NCBI GenBank assembly: GCA_010202115.1
Contig: CP047917.1
Coordinates: forward strand, 744,001-808,000
Direction: 5' to 3'
From: Candidatus Saccharibacteria bacterium oral taxon 488
Lineage (GTDB): Bacteria; Patescibacteriota; Saccharimonadia; Saccharimonadales; Saccharimonadaceae
DNA length: 64,000 nucleotides
The first letter of the stretch is position 1. Every line of letters begins with the position of its first letter. The position numbers and the translations under genes are program-made. Of this stretch, positions 1 to 7,555 are shown piece by piece. The notes under the pieces were generated by a model. The model ran no database searches, was not told where the DNA came from, and saw only the letters and a program-made list of their open reading frames with translations.

Positions 1-36
1 CTTTGCGGGCGATATATTGGCAGCGTGGCTAGGTGT

Positions 37-459
37 TCAGCTGTAGCCTCGAGGCCACCACTTCAGCAAAAAATCCCGATAACCCGACGCAAGCTTGTCA
101 GTAGCTTCAACTTCTGTCCGCGTCAACCAGACTGGTCGTTCCTCACCGCCATCACACGCTCGGTCCGGTAGTTTAATGTTACCGTCAACCGTGGCCGTGT
201 AGCCAAGAATAATTTTATGGTCTTTGACGGTACTGCCCTGCGGATCGCGCACATAAAAATCAGCTGGAGTCGCATCGATTGTGATACCCAGCTCCTCGCG
301 CAGCTCTCGCCTCAATGCCACGTCAGGCGTTTCACCAGCGTCAATATGCCCGCCCGGCAAGCCAAAGCCATCATCGCGTGGATAATACATCATTAGCGCA
401 CACTCACCATCACTACTATACAGCGCTACTTTTACACTAACTTCGTGTCGATCATACAT
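37..459 (-). CDS. NUDIX hydrolase
   Basis: A 140-residue NUDIX-fold pyrophosphohydrolase, expected to hydrolyse a nucleoside diphosphate linked to another moiety (damaged nucleotides, sugar nucleotides or similar). The Nudix box is complete at about residues 37-59: it starts GHIDAGE and ends REELGI, so the metal-binding glutamates are present. Length is typical of stand-alone NUDIX proteins. The substrate cannot be told from the sequence. A TATAAT-like stretch almost touches the ATG and there is no ribosome-binding site, as for many genes here. It stands alone; the 262 bp between it and the SDR gene hold only an imperfect hairpin (661-685). Confidence 0.9.
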   Translation of the reverse strand: MYDRHEVSVKVALYSSDGECALMMYYPRDDGFGLPGGHIDAGETPDVALRRELREELGITIDATPADFYVRDPQGSTVKDHKIILGYTATVDGNIKLPDRACDGGEERPVWLTRTEVEATDKLASGYRDFLLKWWPRGYS

Positions 460-721
460 TATATATCAAAACTTAATCGTACCAAGATGCGGTCAATACC
501 GAAAGCGTGGCTAACGTGTAATTGACCGCCCTAAAGCTTAGTACGACCACTGGTGATTAACCGATAACTAGCCTCAAACCTCAACAATCACCGATAGTCG
601 CATCGCTGTCATTACCACATCCAAAGCATCTTTGCCCCCTTCGTTATATTGCTTTTTGGATGGACATTATCGTTTATAACGTCCATTTATAGCATATCAG
701 ACACGAGCTATAGCCAGCAAA

Positions 722-1561
722 TCACTTCGACTGCCTCGTCTGTTTTTTAGCTATTTGTTCAAAGACGCCATCGCCCAAGAGGTACCGTGTGTAGAAGAGA
801 ACTCTCGCTAATTTACCAACAAGATACCGACGTCGTGGGTGCTTACTCTCGATAATTGTCGCCACTTTGTGCGCGACCACGCTAGGCGGTGACATAGTCC
901 TGTATGACTGAGATAGGTTGTGCGATATTGCCTTTGCTACGCCGCTATAGGCACCGTTTGACGAATAACGAGTAAGCGGCTCTTCAGCTAATTTGTAGAA
1001 ATTTGTAGCGATCAAGCCAGGCTCAATTACCACAAGCTTGATGTTGTATTCCTGCAGCTCTAGCCGCAAGCTATCGGAAAACCCCTCAATAGCGTGCTTT
1101 GAAGCATGATACCAGGCACCGAGCGGAAAATACACTCTACCTCCAACCGATGACATATTAATAATCAAGCCCGAGCCCGCTTCTCTCATACTAGGCAGCA
1201 CAAGCTGCGTCAGTCTAGCCAGCCCGAATACATTCACCTCAAACTGCCTGCGGGCCTGTTCAATTGGAATATCCTCTACCGCCCCCAGTAATCCATAGCC
1301 GGCATTATTAATAAGTACATCTATTCTTCCCTGCTCATCACAAATCTTTTTTACCGCAGACTCAAGTGATTTTTCATCTTTCATATCACCCGGTATTAGC
1401 CGAAGGCCTTTAATTTTTTGAAGCGCCTCACTATTTCGAGCAAGTCCGTACACTATGTAACCTTTCTGCAAAAGCAGCTCGGCGGTCGCTCTTCCGATAC
1501 CGCTGGACGCTCCAGTAATTAACACTACTTTATGATTTGAATTATACTTTTTTCTACTCAT
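722..1561 (-). CDS. SDR family NAD(P)-dependent oxidoreductase
   Basis: A 279-residue classical short-chain dehydrogenase/reductase. The cofactor-binding TGASSGIG motif lies at about residues 16-23, NNAG near 88 and the catalytic Y-x-x-x-K (YHASK) near 152-156, with the upstream catalytic Ser in the NMSSVGG stretch. It should carry out NAD(P)(H)-dependent oxidation or reduction of an alcohol or carbonyl substrate in the cytosol; the substrate is unknown. It diverges from a MerR regulator, and its promoter has a MerR operator inside a 20-bp spacer, so the regulator probably switches this gene. The -10 ends 7 nt before the ATG, predicting a leaderless transcript. Confidence 0.93.
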   Translation of the reverse strand: MSRKKYNSNHKVVLITGASSGIGRATAELLLQKGYIVYGLARNSEALQKIKGLRLIPGDMKDEKSLESAVKKICDEQGRIDVLINNAGYGLLGAVEDIPIEQARRQFEVNVFGLARLTQLVLPSMREAGSGLIINMSSVGGRVYFPLGAWYHASKHAIEGFSDSLRLELQEYNIKLVVIEPGLIATNFYKLAEEPLTRYSSNGAYSGVAKAISHNLSQSYRTMSPPSVVAHKVATIIESKHPRRRYLVGKLARVLFYTRYLLGDGVFEQIAKKQTRQSK

Positions 1562-1568
1562 AAATAGT

Positions 1569-1600
1569 AGTATAATCTATGGAGTATACTCCATAGTCAA
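1569..1600 (-). promoter_or_regulatory. MerR-type promoter and operator of the SDR gene
   Basis: Read on the minus strand: -35 TTGACT (1595-1600), a 20-bp spacer and -10 TATACT (1569-1574). A perfect 20-bp palindrome, CTATGGAGTATACTCCATAG (1577-1596), fills the spacer. Over-long spacers carrying a dyad are the known signature of promoters that MerR-family proteins activate by untwisting DNA. The adjacent divergent gene encodes such a protein. The -10 is 7 nt from the SDR start codon. Confidence 0.82.
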
Positions 1601-1626
1601 TAGGCCATAACGAGGGAGGTTTTACC

Positions 1627-1974
1627 ATGCTAATTCATCAACTTTCCGAGAAATCTGGTGTTTCTATCGACACCATTCGTTACTATACAAAAATCGGTAT
1701 TTTACCGGTAACACAACGTCCCGCTGGAAGCCGCAGTTATTCAGACTACGACGAGAGTGCGCTCGAATACCTCACGGAAATACGCCTCGCCAAGTCGGCG
1801 GGATTTACACTGATGGAGATTAAGCAATACATCAAGGAATGGAATGACGGACAGATTACACCGGATACAGCTATCGATATATTGCGCAAAAAGATTGCGA
1901 TGGTACGAAAGAAAAAGTCTGAACTTGATGCAATAGAAGCGATATTAAAAAGTAAGATAACACAGCTACGCTAA
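1627..1974 (+). CDS. MerR family transcriptional regulator
   Basis: A 115-residue MerR-family regulator. The N-terminal winged helix-turn-helix (residues 1-70) has the family pattern: SEKSGVSIDTIRYYTKIGIL followed by an R-Y-Y/Y-D-E type stretch. A dimerisation helix follows (about 80-112). There is no long C-terminal effector domain and no cysteine pair, so a metal sensor is unlikely; the small inducer is unknown. The start is supported by GGAGGT 6 nt upstream. It is divergent from the SDR gene over a MerR-type palindrome, so it probably controls that gene and itself. Confidence 0.9.
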   Translation: MLIHQLSEKSGVSIDTIRYYTKIGILPVTQRPAGSRSYSDYDESALEYLTEIRLAKSAGFTLMEIKQYIKEWNDGQITPDTAIDILRKKIAMVRKKKSELDAIEAILKSKITQLR

Positions 1975-2038
1975 CACAGCTACGCCCCCAGCTACATTAC
2001 CGTAATTGAGCACTCTGCTAGCTACTTTTGAGTAGATT

Positions 2039-3880
2039 CTACAGCCCTAATTCTCGCAATTGTGCTGAATCAACCATTGACGGCGAGTCCATCATCACAT
2101 CAACGCCCGAGCCGTTCTTTGGAAAGGCCAGGGTTTCGCGAACATTAGTTTCATCGATTAATTCCATAAGGATGCGATCCACACCAAAGGCACAGCCGGC
2201 GTGCGGCGGTGCGCCGTATTTGAAGGCGCCCAGCATGGCGCCAAATTTTTCTTCGACGTAGGATTCGCTAAAGCCCAGCAAGTCAAATACTTTGTACAGC
2301 ACCGCTGGGTTGTGGTTGCGCACGCCGCCAGAACAAATTTCGTAACCGTTCATCACCATGTCGAATTGGTCGGCGACAATTGCCAATTTATCAGCATCAG
2401 TGGCAGCAGCTTCCAAGGCTTGCAAACCGCCTTTTGGCATACTAAATGGATTGTGGCCAAAGTCAAGCTTCTTGCCGCGGTCATCCCATTCATAGAACGG
2501 AAAATCGATGATCCAGGCAAAGGCCACCACGCTCGGGTCTTTAAGGTTGAAATGAGTAGCAAATTCGTTTCGCAAGCGACCAAGCACAGCGTTGACAACT
2601 GGGCGAGTGTCGGCACCGAAGAATATAACATCACCATCCTCAGGATTCATCTTCTCTATAAGTAATCTATGTTCTTCGTCCGACAAGTATTTTGCCACTG
2701 GCGAAATCGCATCATAGCCATAAAAGTTACTACCAACAACCGGGATCGTATAACCCTGCGCCTCGTCTGCATTTTTGATTGTCACGTACTTGATGTAGGC
2801 CAAGCCGCCCGCCCCTTCACTTTTGGCAATGTCAGTGAATTGATCAATTTGCTTGCGGCTGAGGCTAGTGCCATTTTTGACGCAGATCGCCTTGATACAC
2901 TCAGCGTTTTTAAACACGCCAAATTCGGTGCTGGCGAACACATCGGTCAGCTCAATCAGCTCCATGCCAAAACGCAAGTCTGGCTTGTCCGAGCCGTAGG
3001 TCTCCATGGCGTCGCGGTACGAAATACGCGGAATTGGACTGCCGTCACCGACCGCGAGGCCACTCAAATCCAGCAACTTCTTGCCCGCAAAATCGATCGC
3101 GAGCTGTCGCATCAGCGGCTCAACTTCCCGACGAACTTCCTCGCCGCTTTCAACAAAACTCATCTCCAAATCCAGCTGGTAAAACTCGCCGTACAGTCGA
3201 TCAGCTCGTGGATCTTCATCGCGGAAACACGCCGCCAACTGGTAGTAGCGCGGCACGCCGCCAACCATCAACAGCTGCTTGAATTGCTGCGGCGCCTGCG
3301 GCAAAGCGTAAAACTTGCCTTCCTGCAAGCGGCTGGGAATCAGAAAATCGCGCGCGCCCTCTGGGCTGGAATTTGCCAAAATCGGCGTTTGAATTTCGAT
3401 GAATTGGCGCTCGTCCATGTACTGATGAATCCGGCGATACATCTCGGCGCGTTTTTGCAGCATCTCTTGCATCTTTGGACGGCGCAGATCGAGGTAGCGG
3501 TACTTGAAACGCAAATCCTCATTCGCCTGGTTATCCTCGGCAAACGGCTGAATCGGCAACGTTTCAGCGCGGTTCAAAACTTCCAGCTCCTCCACAACAA
3601 TCTCGACATTGCCGCTGGCAATATTTGGATTTTTCAAGCCTTCGCCGCGTTCCGCCACCACGCCGTGCGCCCGAATCACAAACTCATCGCGTAGACTCTC
3701 CGCCAACTTAAAAGCCTCCGGCTTATCAGGATTGATCACCAGCTGCACCAAGCCAGTATGATCGCGTAAATCAATAAAAATCAGCCCGCCGTGATCGCGC
3801 CGGGAGTGCACCCAGCCAGCCACCGTAATATTTTTTCCAACGTCATCAGGGGTATGTATCGCCAAAACTCTCTTTTTCAT
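2039..3880 (-). CDS. aspS: aspartyl-tRNA synthetase
   Basis: A 613-residue class II aminoacyl-tRNA synthetase that charges tRNA with aspartate. In order: an N-terminal OB-fold anticodon-binding domain (about 1-110), the catalytic domain with motif 2 around FRDEDPRADR (near 217-226), a GAD-type insertion (about 290-420) as in bacterial enzymes, and motif 3 at GCAFGVDRILMEL (near 562). Length fits bacterial AspRS. Whether it also makes Asp-tRNA(Asn) cannot be decided here. The ATG follows an extended -10 by 7 nt with no Shine-Dalgarno. That promoter overlaps the ruvB stop codon, so the two genes are near-contiguous but separately initiated. Confidence 0.98.
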   Translation of the reverse strand: MKKRVLAIHTPDDVGKNITVAGWVHSRRDHGGLIFIDLRDHTGLVQLVINPDKPEAFKLAESLRDEFVIRAHGVVAERGEGLKNPNIASGNVEIVVEELEVLNRAETLPIQPFAEDNQANEDLRFKYRYLDLRRPKMQEMLQKRAEMYRRIHQYMDERQFIEIQTPILANSSPEGARDFLIPSRLQEGKFYALPQAPQQFKQLLMVGGVPRYYQLAACFRDEDPRADRLYGEFYQLDLEMSFVESGEEVRREVEPLMRQLAIDFAGKKLLDLSGLAVGDGSPIPRISYRDAMETYGSDKPDLRFGMELIELTDVFASTEFGVFKNAECIKAICVKNGTSLSRKQIDQFTDIAKSEGAGGLAYIKYVTIKNADEAQGYTIPVVGSNFYGYDAISPVAKYLSDEEHRLLIEKMNPEDGDVIFFGADTRPVVNAVLGRLRNEFATHFNLKDPSVVAFAWIIDFPFYEWDDRGKKLDFGHNPFSMPKGGLQALEAAATDADKLAIVADQFDMVMNGYEICSGGVRNHNPAVLYKVFDLLGFSESYVEEKFGAMLGAFKYGAPPHAGCAFGVDRILMELIDETNVRETLAFPKNGSGVDVMMDSPSMVDSAQLRELGL

Positions 3881-3887
3881 ATCTGTT

Positions 3888-3896
3888 ATTATAGCA
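3888..3896 (-). promoter_or_regulatory. extended -10 of aspS
   Basis: TGCTATAAT on the minus strand, ending 7 nt before the aspS ATG. This spacing places the expected transcription start at or next to the start codon, so a leaderless mRNA is predicted. It overlaps the ruvB stop codon. Confidence 0.7.
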
Positions 3897-4890
3897 TATT
3901 GATGTGTTTTTTCGCCTTTGGCGTCACCCGACGGCCGCGCGGCGTGCGCTCGATGAAGCCAATTTGCAGTAAATACGGCTCATAAAAATCCTCAATCGTC
4001 GTCGCTTCGTCACCCGTCAGGGCGGCAATGGTGGTCAGACCCACCGGATTATCGCCGTAATTTTCCAGAATTGATTGTAGTAAATTACGGTCAGCCGGAT
4101 CCAGCCCCAGCTCGTCCACTTCCAACATTTCCAGGGCACTCGTTGTGGTTTTCACATCAATTATGCCATCACCGTTGACGTCGGCATAGTCGCGTACGCG
4201 TTTGAGCAGGCGGTTAGCGATGCGCGGCGTCAAGCGAGCCCGCGTCGATAGTAAATTCGCTGCTTCATGCCGAATCGACGACTCCAAGATGGCCGCACTC
4301 CGCGTTACGATTTTAGCGATGTCCTCTGGCTCATAAAACTCCAGCCGATAAATATGCCCAAAGCGGTCGCGCAGCGGCGCTGCCAAGCTACCCGTCCGCG
4401 TCGTCGCGCCGATGACCGTAAACCGCGGCAAGTCCAGCCGAATCGACCGGGCAGCCGGGCCTTTGCCGATGACGATGTCCAGTTTGAAATCTTCCATGGC
4501 CGAGTATAAAATCTCCTCCACCGCCCGGCCGAGGCGATGAATCTCATCGATGAACAAAATATCGCCGTCCGCCAAATTCGTCAAAATTGACGCCAGATCA
4601 CCCGCCTTTTCAATCGCCGGGCCACTGGTGATACGCAAGTTCGTACCCATCTCATTAGCGATCACTGTCGCCATGGTGGTCTTGCCCAGCCCTGGTGGGC
4701 CGTACAGCAGCACATGATCCAGTGGCTCACCGCGCTTCTTGGCCGCCTCAATTGCCAAGCGTAAATTGCGCTTCAATCGTTCCTGGCCGACATACTCACT
4801 AAAACTCTGCGGGCGCAGGCTGACTTCAATCCGCTGCTCCTCGGCGTCATCACTATGCGAACTGGTATCGACTATTCTCTCAATTGCCAT
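3889..4890 (-). CDS. ruvB: Holliday junction branch migration ATPase RuvB
   Basis: A 333-residue AAA+ motor that drives branch migration of Holliday junctions together with RuvA. Walker [10 protein letters not shown] lies near residues 64-72 and Walker B with DEIHRLGR near 115. A sensor region (GATTRTG) and the C-terminal winged-helix DNA-binding domain ([11 protein letters not shown] near 310) follow. Length is normal for RuvB. In many bacteria ruvB sits directly after ruvA; here a broken HIT gene and a broken protease gene lie between them. The ATG follows an extended -10 by 6 nt. Confidence 0.98.
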   Translation of the reverse strand: MAIERIVDTSSHSDDAEEQRIEVSLRPQSFSEYVGQERLKRNLRLAIEAAKKRGEPLDHVLLYGPPGLGKTTMATVIANEMGTNLRITSGPAIEKAGDLASILTNLADGDILFIDEIHRLGRAVEEILYSAMEDFKLDIVIGKGPAARSIRLDLPRFTVIGATTRTGSLAAPLRDRFGHIYRLEFYEPEDIAKIVTRSAAILESSIRHEAANLLSTRARLTPRIANRLLKRVRDYADVNGDGIIDVKTTTSALEMLEVDELGLDPADRNLLQSILENYGDNPVGLTTIAALTGDEATTIEDFYEPYLLQIGFIERTPRGRRVTPKAKKHINML

Positions 4891-4896
4891 ACATTC

Positions 4897-4905
4897 ATTA
4901 TATCA
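4897..4905 (-). promoter_or_regulatory. extended -10 of ruvB
   Basis: TGATATAAT on the minus strand, 6 nt before the ruvB ATG, with no ribosome-binding site between them. A leaderless transcript is predicted. Confidence 0.7.
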
Positions 4906-4921
4906 TCCACAGCGGAGCGAA

Positions 4922-5407
4922 CTAATCTCCTGCAAGCCGGCTACGCAATGCCTGCATAATTTCGCGAAAGGTCTCATCACCCACCATATGTACCGCATCC
5001 TCTAGGTGTCGTGGCCATTTCGGATCAGGAAATTCCTCACCGGCAAAGGTGGCACCGCCGAGATAGCGCGGGTACAAATGCCAGTGCACATGTGTCGACT
5101 GACCAGCCTTCACTGCATTATTCATCAGGCACTCCCAGTTACACACATCAGTACCAAACGCTTCTTTGACCGCCTGCTCGAGTTGACGAATCACCTGATG
5201 CAGCTCCGCCCAATCCACCTCGTCCAGATCCGACAATGTTTCCTTGTGCTGACGCAGGGTGATAAATGACTTACCTCAATAGCATTGATTTCTGTCAAGC
5301 ACTGCCACCCAACGTTCGGTTTATAGTATGACATTGTTGTCGGCTGTTGTCTGGCCAACGAGCAGTGGACAGATTTCACAGTTCGTCTTCGTTGCGCATG
5401 TATTCAT
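4922..5407 (-). pseudogene. HIT family protein with two in-frame stop codons
   Basis: One reading frame from ATG 5407 to 4922 gives a whole HIT (histidine triad) nucleotide-hydrolase-like protein of about 160 residues, interrupted by TAA at 5321-5323 and TGA at 5276-5278. The N-terminal part has the paired-Cys start (CEIC), the middle reads WVAVLDRNQCY, and the C-terminal part carries the triad HVHWHLYPRY. The start is well supported: AGGAGGT lies 3-4 nt upstream. Each stop is one substitution from a plausible sense codon, so this looks like a recent pseudogene. An internal start at 5236 would give a 104-residue fragment that keeps the triad but lacks the N-terminal strand. Confidence 0.85.
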
Positions 5408-5511
5408 GATACCTCCTGGTATGAATTATATTACTTGGCGAGGAGTGTCTGTCCACAATCCGTACCATATTATTGCATAATTATAAATTATATTGTAGAA
5501 TTGGTACCATT

Positions 5512-6894
5512 ATGAACAGGCGGTGCGCAGAAGCTACACCCCAGTTTGAGACTGAGGAGACAATAGATCGCCCAAATACATCCAAGCCACCAATGTGGAT
5601 GAGAGTGGGAGTATGCGTTGTCGGCTGGGCAATGGGTACAGCCCTGAGTATTGGTACAGGCTGGAAGATTATGCCCACCGGCAGTCCAGATAGTCATCCA
5701 TCAGCAACCGCCGCAGCGACACCGACTGAAACAGCAACAGCACAACAGGCTGAACCTCATCGGCCCTTCACTCTGCCCGATTTCCGGCCAGTTATTATCA
5801 CCGATCCCTCAACAACGACCGAGCACGTTACTGACGTGGGTCAACGTTCACAGGAACAGCTCAAGAAGGCTATTGGAACCCTAGCCACGACCATGAGCGT
5901 TCCCGAGAGTAACGTCCTTGAGCCAGTAACAATGGTGATGCCCAAGTGCGCCGATCGACCCGAAGACGGGTAATCCGTGCTTTTCTGGCAAAGAAATACG
6001 GGAAGTTGTCAAAAATGCTCCCTATCTTGACAACGCGGTTAGGTTAGTTACGTTATTTTGCCGCCTCACGCGTGCGAAGGTCAACCGTGGTCCGCCTATG
6101 CCTACCATTACAGCAAGCTTATTATCACCACGACAAGTCCACACACTATTGAGGCTGGTGTCATTATGCATGAAGCTGCGCATACTTTTGGACTTGATCA
6201 CACGAGAAGACTGAGTGTCAGATATCCAGACTCAGATTCAACCCCAAGCTCGGAGTGGCGTAATGTCAAGCCAGAGGATTACGATATTATAGAAGATATA
6301 ACTAATGGGTATGGTCAATTTCCTAAACTACAAAATGGCGACATTGATCCAGCGAGTGGACAAGAGACCGTTACAGGCTACCATTATGGTATTGATTCTT
6401 GGTGTACTGAGAAAAATACCTGCTCTCACGTGCTCAATTTCGTAGAAAGAAATAGGCTTGATCCAGAAAAATTCCCGATTCGCGATATTGACCCTGCGAC
6501 GCTACCAGATGATCCCATTAGCCTCACAGTATCCCCAGAGCCACACAGCATTTCTGGTGTCCGCATACCGCTACCAGCCGACCATCCAATTCACCAAATT
6601 AAGGGCTGCGAATCAGTTACCCACATTGTTATCGGAATTAACCACATATACTATTCACTCATTGATAGCGCGCCAGGCTTTGGCACAACTATTATCGCCG
6701 TCAATAAAGACGGTAGCCTGATAGAGATAGATGCACCAAAATATGACAAATTATATTATTCTCCATCAACAAAAAACATCCTAGAAAAAGAGCGGTGGAA
6801 CTATCTATATAACGACAGTGCTACTGGAGTGAGTGTCGCAGCGCGATTAGTCGACGGGAAGACGGAACTTCGCGTACAGCCCTTCGATAGATAG
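5512..6894 (+). pseudogene. membrane-anchored metzincin-like metalloprotease, frameshifted
   Basis: Two plus-strand pieces (5512-5973 and 6058-6894) are joined through the second frame between about 5945 and 6058, which reads on as APIDPKTGNPC and NAPYLDNAVRLVTLF. The minimal explanation is one extra C in CCC (5941-5943) and one missing T in TTTT (6056-6059). The N-terminus has a single transmembrane anchor (VGVCVVGWAMGTALSIG), then a Pro/Thr-rich linker. The second piece has HEAAHTFGLDH (codons from 6169), the full HExxHxxGxxH zinc signature of metzincins. The zinc ligands are intact, so decay is recent or the shifts are errors. Substrate unknown; an extracytoplasmic protease is inferred. 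Confidence 0.72.
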
Positions 6895-6976
6895 CAAACA
6901 GACCACTCGCTGCTGCTCTGCTGCAGCATAACTAGCTGCATTTATTGTCAATGACTGTATCAAAAGCTACCGCTAC

Positions 6977-7555
6977 TCATTTCTTCAGCGCCTCGGTCAC
7001 TCGTTGCGCCGTCGGCAGATTAACATCAACATTCTCAAGCGCCTTGGTAGCATCAGCCAAGGTGTAGCCCAACGCCATCAACGCCTCCAGTGCTTCGTCA
7101 GAGGTGTTCAGTTCGGTCTGGACTATAGTTTCTACTCGACCATACTGCGTCGGCAAACCAACCTTATCACTCAAATCAACCACCACTCGTTCGGCAGTTT
7201 TTTTACCGACGCCAGCAGCTTGTTGCACAAACGCACTATCAGCATTGGCGATGGCGTTGCGCACCTGCTCTGCGTCGCCGAGGCTAAGAATGGCCAGTGC
7301 CGCTTTTGGGCCGACACCCTGAACAGTAATCAGCATTTCAAACAGCTTTTTTGCAGCCAAACTAGAAAAACCGAATAGCTCTTCCGCCTGCTCGCGTACA
7401 TGGTGGTAGGTATAAAACTTAGCGTCTTGGCTGAGCACCACCGCCTCGAAGTCACCAGCCGACACGCTCACTTCATAGCCGACGCCGTGAACATCAAGCA
7501 CGATGCTGCCCGCGCCAAACTTTTCAGCGATCGTGCCAGAGAGGTGGGCGATCAC
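6977..7555 (-). CDS. ruvA: Holliday junction DNA helicase subunit RuvA
   Basis: A 192-residue RuvA, the tetramer that clamps the Holliday junction and loads RuvB. The N-terminal OB-fold (1-65) is followed by paired helix-hairpin-helix motifs (VQGVGPKAALAILS near 77-90 and AAGVGKKTAERVVVDL near 112-127). The C-terminal three-helix domain III contacts RuvB (EALEALMALGYTLADA near 155-170). Length is normal. The start overlaps the end of the upstream penicillin-binding protein gene by 4 nt (ATGA type), so translation is probably coupled. Confidence 0.97.
   Translation of the reverse strand: MIAHLSGTIAEKFGAGSIVLDVHGVGYEVSVSAGDFEAVVLSQDAKFYTYHHVREQAEELFGFSSLAAKKLFEMLITVQGVGPKAALAILSLGDAEQVRNAIANADSAFVQQAAGVGKKTAERVVVDLSDKVGLPTQYGRVETIVQTELNTSDEALEALMALGYTLADATKALENVDVNLPTAQRVTEALKK

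Noticed and set aside
661-685. Imperfect hairpin TGGACATTAT/ATAACGTCCA between the NUDIX and SDR genes
   Set aside because: No T-run follows on the minus strand where a terminator would be needed; could be an operator, but no regulator supports it.
2669-3694. 341-codon plus-strand open frame opposite aspS
   Set aside because: It is antisense to a fully conserved synthetase gene and follows its codon pattern; no start signal supports it.
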